Source: Polaribacter litorisediminis
GTDB taxonomy: Bacteria > Bacteroidota > Bacteroidia > Flavobacteriales > Flavobacteriaceae
Direction of reading: 5' to 3'
NCBI RefSeq assembly: GCF_019968605.1
Contig: NZ_CP082966.1
Coordinates: 3,337,501-3,401,500 of the forward strand
Length of the DNA stretch: 64,000 bases
The notes beneath the pieces are model-generated. The model was not told the DNA's origin, did not search any database, and saw only the letters and a program-made list of their open reading frames with translations. The stretch's first letter is position 1; each line of letters starts with the position of its first letter. Shown one piece after another: positions 8,826 to 18,193 of this stretch. Both the position numbers and the translations under genes were made by a program.

Positions 8826-10085
8826 ATGAGTACACCCAAACTAAAAAACAGATGGTTCATTGCGGCTTCTGCGGTAGGCATTCATATTTCCATAGGATCT
8901 GTTTACGCCTATTCAGTAATGACTAACCCCGTAAAAGATGTGTTTGATGTGGAAGGAAGTGTAATAAAATGGGCATTTAAAATAGCTATTTTGTTATTAG
9001 GTTTGTCCGCAGCCTTTTTAGGACGTTGGGTAGAAAAAGTAGGCCCAAAAATTAGCGGAACCACTGCAGGAATATTTTATGGAGTAGGAATTTTAGGCTC
9101 AGGATTGGCTGTACAATTAGAATCTCTTTGGCTATTTTATGTATGTTATGGTGTTATTGGAGGAATTGGTTTAGGTTTAGGATATATTACTCCCGTAAGT
9201 ACCTTGGTTAAATGGTTTCCAGACAAGAGAGGTCTAGCTACAGGAATGGCAATTATGGGCTTTGGTTTTGCTGCTTTAATTTTTGGTCCAGTAATGGCAA
9301 AATTATTTGAAACTGTAGGGGTTTCTAATGCATTTTATGTTTTAGGAGTTATTTATATGGTATTAATTTTATCTTCTGCCAGCTATATCGAAAGGCCTCC
9401 AGTTGGTTATGTACCTGAAGGATATAATGAAGGAGAAGGAAAAGTAATCAAAGAAGATTTAACAAATATTACTGCCAATGAAGCTTTAAAATCTACTCGT
9501 TTTTATTATATCTGGATCATGATGTTTATCAACATTGCATGTGGTATTGCTATTATTTCAGCTGCAAGTCCTATGATGCAAGAAAAGTTAAATTACACGC
9601 CCATGCAAGCTGCAGCTATTGTGGGTTTTATAGGAGTTTTTAATGGATTAGGACGTATTACTTGGTCTACATTATCAGACTATTTAGGAAGAGCTAACAC
9701 GTTTATTGTCTTTTTTGCCTTTCAAATTTTAGCCTTTTACTTCTTACCAAAAATAGGTATAGAAAGTGTTTTCTTAATTATATTATTTACCGTAATTACC
9801 ATGTATGGAGGCGGTTTTGCAATGTTACCTGCATTTTTAGGCGATTTATTTGGCACCAAACAATTAGGCGCAATTCATGGAATGGTTTTAGCCGCTTGGG
9901 GATTAGCAGGTGTTATTGGTCCAACAATTTATGATATGGTAAAACAACAAACAGGATCATTAGATACAACTCTCCTAATTTTTGCAGGCTTATTTGTTGT
10001 AGCATTTATTGTTTCAATAATGATGAAAATCTCCATAACAAAATCTGAAAAATTAAAAAAACACCAATTGAGCATCATCACCTAA
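8826..10085 (+). CDS. OFA-family MFS transporter, probably formate or pyruvate
   Basis: A 419-residue major facilitator protein with about 12 membrane helices, closest in style to the oxalate/formate antiporter (OFA) family: opening NRWFIAASAVGIHISIGSVYAYSV, conserved loop LVKWFPDKRGLATGMAIMGFG, and central glycine-rich helices. Starting 11 bp after pflA, it is surely in the pfl operon, so formate export (or pyruvate exchange) is the natural guess; OFA members include oxalate/formate exchangers and enteric YhjX, linked to pyruvate. No FocA-type formate channel is seen nearby. Substrate assignment is contextual. Confidence 0.85.
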   Translation: MSTPKLKNRWFIAASAVGIHISIGSVYAYSVMTNPVKDVFDVEGSVIKWAFKIAILLLGLSAAFLGRWVEKVGPKISGTTAGIFYGVGILGSGLAVQLESLWLFYVCYGVIGGIGLGLGYITPVSTLVKWFPDKRGLATGMAIMGFGFAALIFGPVMAKLFETVGVSNAFYVLGVIYMVLILSSASYIERPPVGYVPEGYNEGEGKVIKEDLTNITANEALKSTRFYYIWIMMFINIACGIAIISAASPMMQEKLNYTPMQAAAIVGFIGVFNGLGRITWSTLSDYLGRANTFIVFFAFQILAFYFLPKIGIESVFLIILFTVITMYGGGFAMLPAFLGDLFGTKQLGAIHGMVLAAWGLAGVIGPTIYDMVKQQTGSLDTTLLIFAGLFVVAFIVSIMMKISITKSEKLKKHQLSIIT

Positions 10086-10106
10086 TCACACTTCAGTTCA
10101 CTCACA

Positions 10107-10144
10107 AAAGATCTTTCACTATTTTCATAAGGAAAGATCTTTTT
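10107..10144 (+). terminator. Rho-independent terminator of the pfl operon
   Basis: Perfect 11-bp arms AAAGATCTTTC (10107-10117) and GAAAGATCTTT (10132-10142) with a 14-base loop and a short T run, 22 bp after the transporter stop. Confidence 0.85.
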
Positions 10145-10273
10145 AATTTTAAAAAAAAGTATTTCAAATAGTATTTTAAAGTATCTTTCCGAAATATTGT
10201 AACTGCCTAAGGTTATAATTCATTCCTGTTATCAGGTGCAATAAATACTAAAATCTATTCTAAAACCCTAATT

Positions 10274-10768
10274 ATGAAATACCTCTTATTTGTCATTGTG
10301 TTAATGCTATCTTTACATAATACTGCAGCTCAAGAACTCCCGAAAAAATCTGAAATTTTTGTACGGGTATACAATAATGTAGGTGAAAAAATTGCTAAAG
10401 GAAAAATTCTCAGTATAACTGAAAATTCTCTGATTCTAAAAAAAGGAAGTAGTTCTGTTACAATTCCGTCTAATGAAATTTCGTATTTAAAAACCAAGAG
10501 ATCTAATGGACATAATGTTTTATTGGGTGCATCTGGAGGTTCTATATTAGGGCTTGCCATAGTTGCTTCCGAAAGTGGAAATTCTAATGCTGGTTTTGGC
10601 GGCACAGCAAAAGGTCTCGCGTATGCCGGAGCAATTGTAGTGGTATTTATTGGAAGTGGAGTTGGTTATCTTACCACACTTTTTAAAAATTCTAACCAAT
10701 ATATAATTAATGGAGATACTGCAAAATGGCAAGGTTTTAAAGAAGAAATGTATGCCCCAAAATACTAA
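10274..10768 (+). CDS. Small exported protein with glycine-rich hydrophobic segments, unknown function
   Basis: A 164-residue protein with a signal peptide (MKYLLFVIVLMLSLHNTAAQ, cleavage near residue 20). A beta-rich part (about 28-76) reads like a small SH3-like or hexapeptide-free barrel (GKILSITENSLILKKG). Two glycine/alanine-rich hydrophobic stretches (about 80-95 and 107-130) could be membrane helices. Bacteroidota genomes carry many small secreted proteins of this sort; I do not recognise a named family. It stands alone between the pfl terminator and asd, with short flanking gaps that hold no clear promoter. Confidence 0.7.
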   Translation: MKYLLFVIVLMLSLHNTAAQELPKKSEIFVRVYNNVGEKIAKGKILSITENSLILKKGSSSVTIPSNEISYLKTKRSNGHNVLLGASGGSILGLAIVASESGNSNAGFGGTAKGLAYAGAIVVVFIGSGVGYLTTLFKNSNQYIINGDTAKWQGFKEEMYAPKY

Positions 10769-10917
10769 AATTACCTCAACTAGTTTAATTTTAAACATCT
10801 AAAATTTATCTGCTAAAATTTTAAACTTTCATTTAATTAGTATCAATTAGGTAATTTATTTCGATTTTTTTTTTAGCATCTTTGCATCCTATAATCGTAA
10901 AATAAATATTTAATCTG

Positions 10918-11907
10918 ATGAAAATAGCAGTAGTTGGCGCAACTGGAATGGTTGGTACCGTAATGTTAAAAGTTTTAGAAGAACGCAATTTACCAATTAC
11001 AGAATTAATTCCTGTAGCATCAGAAAGATCTGCTGGTAAAAAATTAAACTATAAAGGCAAAGAATATACCATAGTAACGTTGGCCGATGCTGTAAGTCTA
11101 AAACCAGATATTGCTCTTTTTTCTGCTGGTGGAGATACTTCTTTAGAATGGGCACCAAAATTTGCAGAAGTTGGAACCACCGTAATCGATAATTCATCAG
11201 CTTGGAGAATGGATCCGACTAAAAAATTGGTGGTTCCTGAAATCAACGGTGCTATTTTAACTGCTGATGATAAAATTATTGCAAATCCTAATTGTTCTAC
11301 CATTCAATTGGTGATGGCTTTGGCACCTTTGCACAAAAAATATAAAATGAAACGTTTGGTGATTTCTACGTATCAATCTGTTTCTGGAACGGGTGTAAAA
11401 GCGGTTCAACAATTAGATAATGAGGAAGCTGGTATTGATGGTGAGATGGCATATCCTCACAAAATTGGGAGAAATGCATTGCCACATTGCGATATCTTTT
11501 TAGAAAATGGCTACACCAAAGAAGAAATGAAATTGGTAAAAGAACCAAAGAAAATTTTAGGTGATGAGTCTTTTTCTGTAACAGCAACTGCGGTAAGAAT
11601 TCCAACTGCTGGCGGACATTCTGAAGCTGTAAATGTGCAGTTTTTAAATGATTTTGATTTGGATGAAGTTCGCGAACTTTTATCAGCAACTCCAGGTGTA
11701 ATTGTACAAGATGATTTGGCAAATAATGTATATCCAATGCCAATTAACGCCCATAATAAAGATGAAGTTTTTGTTGGACGCATTAGACGCGATGAATCCC
11801 AAAAAAATACCTTAAATTTGTGGATCGTTGCTGATAACTTACGAAAAGGTGCGGCAACAAACACAGTTCAAATAGCTGAATATTTAATCGCAAAAAATTT
11901 AGTCTAA
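10918..11907 (+). CDS. asd: Aspartate-semialdehyde dehydrogenase
   Basis: A 329-residue cytoplasmic enzyme reducing aspartyl phosphate to aspartate semialdehyde, the branch point to lysine/diaminopimelate, threonine and methionine. The NADPH-binding GATGMVG motif is at residues 7-13, the catalytic Cys126 in NPNCSTIQ, and the active-site His234 in PTAGGHSEA. Length is normal for the short Gram-positive/Bacteroidota type. A reductase gene begins 7 bp downstream and a LysE exporter after that, so three genes probably share a transcript. Confidence 0.96.
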   Translation: MKIAVVGATGMVGTVMLKVLEERNLPITELIPVASERSAGKKLNYKGKEYTIVTLADAVSLKPDIALFSAGGDTSLEWAPKFAEVGTTVIDNSSAWRMDPTKKLVVPEINGAILTADDKIIANPNCSTIQLVMALAPLHKKYKMKRLVISTYQSVSGTGVKAVQQLDNEEAGIDGEMAYPHKIGRNALPHCDIFLENGYTKEEMKLVKEPKKILGDESFSVTATAVRIPTAGGHSEAVNVQFLNDFDLDEVRELLSATPGVIVQDDLANNVYPMPINAHNKDEVFVGRIRRDESQKNTLNLWIVADNLRKGAATNTVQIAEYLIAKNLV

Positions 11908-11914
11908 AACATTT

Positions 11915-12961
11915 ATGGCAACATTTCACAAAGTACACATACAAGAAGTTAAACAAGAAACCGCCAACGCGGTTTCTGTGTTATTTAAGATACCTGAAAA
12001 TTTACAATCTGATTTTAAATTTACGTCAGGTCAATACGTTACCTTACAAAAAGAAATCAATGGTACCGAAATTAGAAGAGCGTATTCTATCTGTTCAACA
12101 CCCAAAAGCGGCGCTATTAGAGTTTCTATAAAAGCTGTTGAAAACGGAATCTTTTCTACCTACGCAACTTCTCATTTAAAAGAAGGAGACGAAATAGAAA
12201 TCACCGCTCCTGAAGGACGTTTTTTACTGAATCCTGAGCCCAATAAAAACTACATTGCATTTGCAGCAGGTTCTGGTATTACTCCAATTTTATCGATGGT
12301 AAAATCAGTTTTAGAAAATGAATCAAGCTCAAGTTTTACTTTAGTTTACGGAAATAAAACGGTGGCTGATACCATGTTTTATGATGAACTAAATGCACTA
12401 AAAGAAAAGTTTTCAGGCAGGTTCAAGCTACATTATATTTTTAGTAGAGAAAATGTAAAAAATCAATTGCAAGGTAGAATTGATAAAAGTGTGACCAACT
12501 ACTTTGTAAAAAACATGTACAAAGAAACTTCTTTTGATGCTGCTTTTATATGTGGTCCAGAAGAAATGATTCATGAAGTTTCTAAAACATTAGAAAGCAA
12601 TAAAATAGCAAAAGAAAACATCCATTTTGAATTATTTACCGTTTCTATTGATGAAGAAGCTGCAGATCAAGTAAAAGAAGGAACTACCCAAATTACGGTA
12701 TTGTTAGATGATGAAAAAACAACATTTACCATGCAACAAACCGATGATATTTTAGCGGCAAGTTTGCGCAACGAATTAGATCCTCCGTACTCTTGTCAGG
12801 GTGGAGTTTGCAGTTCTTGTCTGGCTAAAGTTACCGAAGGGAAAGCTGTTATGGTGAAAAATTCCATTTTGACTGATAGTGAAGTAGCAGAAGGTTTCAT
12901 CTTAACTTGCCAAGCGCATCCAACAACATCTACCATTACCATTGATTTTGATGACGTTTAA
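11915..12961 (+). CDS. NAD(P)H ferredoxin reductase with C-terminal 2Fe-2S domain (PaaE-like)
   Basis: A 348-residue electron-transfer flavoprotein. The FAD domain (about 1-105) carries RAYSICSTP and the GEFTLNP-like GRFLLNP strand. The NAD(P)H domain (about 108-235) has AAGSGITPILSM and the FICGPEEMI motif. The C-terminal plant-type ferredoxin domain holds Cys at about 294, 299, 302 and 332 (YSCQGGVCSSCLAKV, then LTCQAHP). This is the layout of PaaE, the reductase of phenylacetyl-CoA epoxidase, but no paaABCD genes lie in the window, so the natural electron acceptor is uncertain. It is tightly coupled to asd (7-bp gap). Confidence 0.9.
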   Translation: MATFHKVHIQEVKQETANAVSVLFKIPENLQSDFKFTSGQYVTLQKEINGTEIRRAYSICSTPKSGAIRVSIKAVENGIFSTYATSHLKEGDEIEITAPEGRFLLNPEPNKNYIAFAAGSGITPILSMVKSVLENESSSSFTLVYGNKTVADTMFYDELNALKEKFSGRFKLHYIFSRENVKNQLQGRIDKSVTNYFVKNMYKETSFDAAFICGPEEMIHEVSKTLESNKIAKENIHFELFTVSIDEEAADQVKEGTTQITVLLDDEKTTFTMQQTDDILAASLRNELDPPYSCQGGVCSSCLAKVTEGKAVMVKNSILTDSEVAEGFILTCQAHPTTSTITIDFDDV

Positions 12962-12984
12962 AATCCGTATTTTTGTAAAATTCT

Positions 12985-13653
12985 ATGGACATTTACGACT
13001 TTAAAAATGCAATTCTTATCGGGTTTTTCATGGCTTTCATGATTGGCCCTGTATTTTTTATGCTCATTCAAACGAGTATTTTAAAAGGAGCTAGAGCCGC
13101 TATTATTTTTGATTTAGGCGTTATTCTTGGCGATATTTCTTTTATTTTAATTGCGTATTATGGCAGTAGATCTTTATTAGAAAAAATTAAAGATGATCCT
13201 AGATTATTTTTTATCGGTGGGTTGGTTTTAATTATTTATGGTCTTATTACCTATTTTGATAGAGAAAATAAAAAGGAGGCGATTGCCTCTGCTAAAAGCA
13301 TTGAAGTACCTATTGTGAAAAACAATTATTTAAAATTATTGGTGAAAGGATATTTCTTAAATTTTATAAATATTGGCGTTTTAGCTTTTTGGCTAGGAAC
13401 CGTTTTAGTCATTGGCCCGACTTTAAACATGAATCAAAATGCTATTTTTGCCTATTTTTCGGTCATTATTGTCTCTTATTTTATCACTGATTTAAGTAAA
13501 ATATTTTTAGCAAAACAGTTAAAGAATAAAATGACACCAAACGTTATTTATCGCGTAAAAAAAATAATGGGCATTACTTTAATTATATGCGGTGTCTTTT
13601 TAATCTTAAAAGGGTTTATTCCTAATGAAAAAATAAATGAGTTTATGCAATAA
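12985..13653 (+). CDS. LysE/RhtB-family amino acid exporter
   Basis: A 222-residue inner-membrane protein with about six hydrophobic helices and the family's early motif FFMAFMIGPVFFMLIQTSI followed by KGARAAIIFDLGVILGD. LysE/RhtB proteins export amino acids such as lysine or threonine. Position behind asd, the first committed enzyme towards those amino acids, fits an overflow role, though many Flavobacteriia keep such exporters in unrelated places. The stop overlaps the start of a strong bidirectional terminator. Confidence 0.88.
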   Translation: MDIYDFKNAILIGFFMAFMIGPVFFMLIQTSILKGARAAIIFDLGVILGDISFILIAYYGSRSLLEKIKDDPRLFFIGGLVLIIYGLITYFDRENKKEAIASAKSIEVPIVKNNYLKLLVKGYFLNFINIGVLAFWLGTVLVIGPTLNMNQNAIFAYFSVIIVSYFITDLSKIFLAKQLKNKMTPNVIYRVKKIMGITLIICGVFLILKGFIPNEKINEFMQ

Positions 13654-13692
13654 AAAAAGAGAGGTTTTATTGGATAAAACCTCTCTTTTTTT
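13652..13692. terminator. Bidirectional terminator between convergent genes
   Basis: A perfect 19-bp inverted repeat (13652-13670 and 13674-13692, core GAGAGGTTTTAT/ATAAAACCTCTC) with a 3-base loop, A tract on one side and T tract on the other. It serves the LysE gene and the convergent M1 peptidase gene. Confidence 0.92.
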
Positions 13693-13707
13693 TATTTTAC
13701 TTACTTG

Positions 13708-15546
13708 TTATTTTGTGACTGTATTGTTTTCTAAATTAATATCTGCCATCAATCCACTTTTATCAATCGTAACCGATTTCACTTCTTTAGTAGCCTTAAA
13801 AGTATACGTTGGGTGCGCCCAAGGCCAATCTTCTATCACATTCGCTGTCGTTGGTTTTGATCCTCTCATCATTCGTAAAGGAATATTGAAACTTTCTTTT
13901 GTATCGTCTTGATAAACAACTTCTACATCTATAGGCATTGGCATTTGCCCAATTCTTTCTAGGGTTACTGAGTTCCCTTCAACAGATTTAATTCCATAAT
14001 CGATTGTATGTGTAGTTTGTGTCCACTCATTCAAATACCAATCTAAATGAATACCAGAAACTTTTTCCATAGAACGTTTAATGTCATTTGGCGTTGGATG
14101 TTTAAAACTAAAATCTGTAAAATACTTTTTCAAGCCTTTTGCTACATTTTCTGGACCAATTACATATTCTAATTGCGATAAGAAAATATTTCCTTTTGAA
14201 TAACTAGCAGTTCCATAAGCCCAATTTGTATTATAGCGGTCTGCATGGGTTGATAAAGATTCTTCATATCCTCTTTCTACAATATTTTTGTACCCTCTGT
14301 AAGAACCTGCATGTGGATTTTCTTTACCCGATTCTAAAATTTCATTCTCAGCTTTATTAGAAATGTAAGAGGTAAAACCTTCATCCATCCAAGGATGTAA
14401 ACTTTCATTAGATGCTAATAAAAATTGAAACCAAGTATGTGCCATCTCATGCGCAGTTACGCCAAATAAACTACCAAAACTTCTTTGACCTGTTACTAAA
14501 GTAGACATTGCATATTCCATTCCGCCGTCTCCACCTTGAATTACAGAATATTGTTTGTAAGGATATTGTCCAACATTGGCGCTGTAATACGCTATTAATT
14601 CCGCAGTTTTAGGTTGTAATTTTTTCCAATTTTCTAAATATTTTGCTGCTAATGTTTTCTTATAATAGAAATGTAAATCAACACCACTTTCTGTTTTTAA
14701 AATGTCATGTATGTATTCTGGATCTGCAGCCCACATAAAATCATGCACATTGGGTGCTTTAAAATGCCAGGTTAATTTATCGCCTTTAGGCAAGTTTAAC
14801 GGTTTTGTTGCATCTTCATAACCATGACCAACTTCTTGCGGGTTTTGCACATATCCTGTTCCGCCCACTACATAATTTTTATCAATATGAATGGTTACAT
14901 CAAAATCTCCCCAAACTCCATGAAATTCTCTTGCCAAATAAGGAGGTGTGTGCCAACCTTGAAAATCATATTCTGCCATTTTAGGATACCATTGCGCCAT
15001 AGATAATGCAACATCTTCCTTACTATTTCTTCCTGAACGTCTAATTTGAACAGGAACTTGCGCATCAAAAAGCATCTCAAAAGTTACACTTTCACCAGAT
15101 TTAATGGGGGTGTTTAATTGCACTTCTAAAATAGTTCCTACGGTTTCAAAAGAAACTGCAGCCCCATTTTGCTTTAAAGAATTTACTTTTATATATCCTA
15201 TTTCATTAGGTTGTAACTTGCTAATTCTGTCACCAACTCGTCTATCTGGGTCTTTAATATTTAAAGAACGAACGTCCATTTGAGAGCCTGGCTGAAATGC
15301 ATTAAAATATAGATGATAAAAAACTCGATCTAAATCGTCAGGAGAATTGTTGGTGTATACTAGTTTCTGAGTTCCTTTATATTGATACTTATTTACATTC
15401 ATATCAATATCCATTGTGTAATCTACATGTTGTTGCCAATAGGTAGATGCAACCGTGTCGTCCTTCTGCAAGTTGGTTACGTTTTTTGTTTCACTGCAGG
15501 AAAACAGTAAAAAGGAAGCAAAGACTATAGATAAAATTTTTCTCAT
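13708..15546 (-). CDS. M1-family zinc metallopeptidase lipoprotein
   Basis: A 612-residue exported lipoprotein: signal peptide with lipobox LLFSC (Cys17). The gluzincin site is His366-Glu-Met-Ala-His370 (TAHEMAHTWF) and the third ligand Glu389 in WMDEGFTSY, giving the M1 spacing of 18 residues. The exopeptidase signature appears as GGMEYAMST in place of GAMEN, usual for Bacteroidota M1 homologues. It likely trims peptides in the periplasm or at the cell surface. It is last in a minus-strand run with an S8 protease (23-bp gap) and an MBL hydrolase. Confidence 0.93.
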   Translation of the reverse strand: MRKILSIVFASFLLFSCSETKNVTNLQKDDTVASTYWQQHVDYTMDIDMNVNKYQYKGTQKLVYTNNSPDDLDRVFYHLYFNAFQPGSQMDVRSLNIKDPDRRVGDRISKLQPNEIGYIKVNSLKQNGAAVSFETVGTILEVQLNTPIKSGESVTFEMLFDAQVPVQIRRSGRNSKEDVALSMAQWYPKMAEYDFQGWHTPPYLAREFHGVWGDFDVTIHIDKNYVVGGTGYVQNPQEVGHGYEDATKPLNLPKGDKLTWHFKAPNVHDFMWAADPEYIHDILKTESGVDLHFYYKKTLAAKYLENWKKLQPKTAELIAYYSANVGQYPYKQYSVIQGGDGGMEYAMSTLVTGQRSFGSLFGVTAHEMAHTWFQFLLASNESLHPWMDEGFTSYISNKAENEILESGKENPHAGSYRGYKNIVERGYEESLSTHADRYNTNWAYGTASYSKGNIFLSQLEYVIGPENVAKGLKKYFTDFSFKHPTPNDIKRSMEKVSGIHLDWYLNEWTQTTHTIDYGIKSVEGNSVTLERIGQMPMPIDVEVVYQDDTKESFNIPLRMMRGSKPTTANVIEDWPWAHPTYTFKATKEVKSVTIDKSGLMADINLENNTVTK

Positions 15547-15569
15547 GTTTGATTGTATTTTTAGTTTGA

Positions 15570-17207
15570 TTATTTTCTATGCACCATGTTATCTGCCATT
15601 ATTAGCGCATTGTAAGCATTTACAACTCTCCCTGAAACTGATAAATCTGTAAACGGCACTTTTTCTCCATTCGGATTTTCTCTACTTTGTGAGCCTGGTT
15701 TAATGACATCCATCGCAATTAATGATCCAGAATTCATTAAAATGTGCTTTACTTGACTGGCTGTTAACTTTGGATAATAAGAACGAATTAATGCAGCAAC
15801 ACCAGCCGTAGCTGGAGCTGCCATAGAAGTTCCACTAAATTTCTCGTATTCATTCTCTGGAGTTGTTGAATAAATTTGTACCCCTGGAGCAAAAACATCT
15901 ACATTTAATTTTCCGTAATTAGAAAAATTGGCTGGCAAGTTTTCGTTGTAATTAGCACTCATGGCGCCGATTGTAATAACATTGTCGGAAATTTCTGTTT
16001 TTAAATCTTTAGAATCATTCGGATAGGTTAATTCTTCATCAATGTTTTTACCATCATTTCCTGCTGCATTTACAATTAAAACATCTTTTGAAGCAGCATA
16101 TTGAATCGCTTCCCAAACCCACTCTTTTTTTGGTGAATATCCTTTACCAAAACTAGTATTTAAAACTTTTGCCCCATTATCTACTGCATACCGAATTGCT
16201 AAAGCAACATCTTTATCATACTCATCACCATCAGGAACTGCTCTTACCGCCATAATTTTTACATTATTGGCAACGCCATTCATCCCTACTTCATTATTTC
16301 TTAAGGCTCCAATAATTCCAGATACATGAGAACCATGAGCTTCTGATTTTATAGAATGCCCCACTTTGTTATCACCATAAATAGTAATTTCCATCGTATT
16401 TTCATCATCTCCTATGGCAGTTCTATAATTATTTTTAAGACCATCTCCAGTCAACAATTTATCGGCAGTTTCTACTAAGCCCGTTAATTCGTCAATAGCT
16501 TGCTGCATAGAAGTAATACCAAAAGCATACATTTGGTTGGCAACCGACACACTTTGCACAAGAGCAAGTTCTGTTGATTCGATCGCTAATACATCATCTT
16601 TCGTGTATTCTGCTTTCTTTAAATGCGATTTTATTATTTTATCAGCATTCGAAACCCCAGCTAACATTTGGCCATATCTCAGCTTGTTCATTTCTGCTGC
16701 CTTCACTTTTTTTTCATAGACTGCTTTTGCTCTATCCACAGTTTCTGAATCTGCAATGGCAGGATTGGCAATAATACGACTCAACTCTGTATTTTCTTTA
16801 TAAATAGATCCTAAAAAGTTCCATCCATGAATATCATCGATAAAACCATTTTTGTCATCATCAATTCCATTGCCTGGAATTTCTTTTGTATTTATCCATG
16901 CATTTCCCTTTAAGTCTTCATGTGTTAAATCTGTTCCAGAATCAATTACGCCTACAACAACTTCGTTCCCTTTTTTTCCTGATAAAAAAGCATAAGCTTT
17001 CGCCACACTCATTCCTGGAATCGAATCCTGTATTAAATCTAAATGTTGCCAATTTTGACTTTCAACATCTGATAATGGCATTTTTTTGGCCGTTGCAGAA
17101 ACAGCAGTTGAAGTCCCCATTGGAACCGGAATGTTTGCGATTGATTTACAACCTGTAAATGCTAAAACTGCAAACGCAGTGTATAAAAATGGTTTTATTA
17201 TTTTCAT
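15570..17207 (-). CDS. S8 subtilisin-like serine protease lipoprotein
   Basis: A 545-residue exported protease with lipobox FTGC (Cys20). The catalytic triad is Asp89 (VGVIDSGTD), His291 (EAHGSHVSGI) and Ser461 (SGTSMAAPATAG). The Asp-His distance, about 200 residues, is far longer than in subtilisin (about 32). The insertion (roughly 110-275) is helical and charged and may be an internal lid or pro-like domain. It lies between the M1 peptidase and MBL genes with gaps of 23 and 5 bp, so the three are likely co-transcribed and may form an extracytoplasmic proteolysis module. Confidence 0.93.
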   Translation of the reverse strand: MKIIKPFLYTAFAVLAFTGCKSIANIPVPMGTSTAVSATAKKMPLSDVESQNWQHLDLIQDSIPGMSVAKAYAFLSGKKGNEVVVGVIDSGTDLTHEDLKGNAWINTKEIPGNGIDDDKNGFIDDIHGWNFLGSIYKENTELSRIIANPAIADSETVDRAKAVYEKKVKAAEMNKLRYGQMLAGVSNADKIIKSHLKKAEYTKDDVLAIESTELALVQSVSVANQMYAFGITSMQQAIDELTGLVETADKLLTGDGLKNNYRTAIGDDENTMEITIYGDNKVGHSIKSEAHGSHVSGIIGALRNNEVGMNGVANNVKIMAVRAVPDGDEYDKDVALAIRYAVDNGAKVLNTSFGKGYSPKKEWVWEAIQYAASKDVLIVNAAGNDGKNIDEELTYPNDSKDLKTEISDNVITIGAMSANYNENLPANFSNYGKLNVDVFAPGVQIYSTTPENEYEKFSGTSMAAPATAGVAALIRSYYPKLTASQVKHILMNSGSLIAMDVIKPGSQSRENPNGEKVPFTDLSVSGRVVNAYNALIMADNMVHRK

Positions 17208-17212
17208 TCTAA

Positions 17213-18055
17213 TTAATTAAATATATCTGTAAATTTGTGTGTTTCTTTTAATCGTACTCCTTTTTCTGTATGTTTTAATGTGCAAATTTCGTTGTGCGCA
17301 TCGTGCTCTAAAAAAAGATAATAATTATGATCGGCAGCTTCCTTTAAGAAATTACCTTTTTCTTTTATTGTTAGCAAAGGCCTCGTATCATAACCCATAA
17401 CATACGGCAAAGGAATGTGACCCGTTGTAGGTAATAAATCTGCCATAAAAACCAAAGTTTTATCTTGGTATGTTAATTTTGGTAACATTTGTTTTTCTGT
17501 GTGACCGTCCATAAACAGGACATCAAACCCAACTTGATCCATAGAATTACTGTGGATAAAATTTAACTGTCCGCTTTCTTTGATTGGATTGATATTTTCT
17601 TTTAAAAAAGAAGCTTTTTCTCTTGGGTTGGGTTCGGTTGCCCATTTCCAATGTCTGTCATTAGACCAGACTTTTGCATTCTTAAAAGCAGGAATTAGCA
17701 TACCGTCTTTAGTTCTTTCAATGACACCTCCACAATGATCAAAATGCAAATGTGTTAAAAAAACATCGGTAATATCGTCTCTATGAAAACCTAGTTTCGC
17801 TAGAGAAATATCTAAAGAAAAGTCGCCAAATAAATAGTAATAACTATAAAATTTATCCGATTGTTTTGCACCTAAACCCGTATCTACAAGCGTTAAACGA
17901 TCACCATCTTCAATAAGCATACAGCGCATACTCATCTCTATTAAATTATTGGAATCCGCAGGATTTGTTCTTTGCCAAATTGTTTTTGGTACAACACCAA
18001 ACATCGCACCACCGTCTAATTTAAAATTACCTGTTTCAATAGGATATATCTTCAT
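17213..18055 (-). CDS. MBL-fold metallo-hydrolase
   Basis: A 280-residue metallo-beta-lactamase fold hydrolase with the metal motif THLHFDHCGG (His102, His104, Asp106, His107), a downstream FMDGHTEKQ His, a MADLLPTTGH Asp and a terminal EHDAHN His. The pattern resembles the lactonase/AttM-like branch of the superfamily, but the substrate cannot be told from sequence. No signal peptide, so it is cytoplasmic. The stop lies 5 bp before the S8 protease start. Confidence 0.88.
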   Translation of the reverse strand: MKIYPIETGNFKLDGGAMFGVVPKTIWQRTNPADSNNLIEMSMRCMLIEDGDRLTLVDTGLGAKQSDKFYSYYYLFGDFSLDISLAKLGFHRDDITDVFLTHLHFDHCGGVIERTKDGMLIPAFKNAKVWSNDRHWKWATEPNPREKASFLKENINPIKESGQLNFIHSNSMDQVGFDVLFMDGHTEKQMLPKLTYQDKTLVFMADLLPTTGHIPLPYVMGYDTRPLLTIKEKGNFLKEAADHNYYLFLEHDAHNEICTLKHTEKGVRLKETHKFTDIFN

Positions 18056-18193
18056 GGTTTTCTTCTGTAAGTTATTTGAGTGGTTAAAAATACGCTATTC
18101 ATCAATATTCACAAAACTATAACTTCTAAGGTTTTCCTAAATAAAGAAATTAATATTCTCTATATTATAAAATACTTAAAAACTACATGAAAT

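Noticed and set aside
11915..12961. paaE of a phenylacetate pathway
   Set aside because: No paaABCD or other phenylacetate genes nearby; the domain layout is shared by many general reductases.
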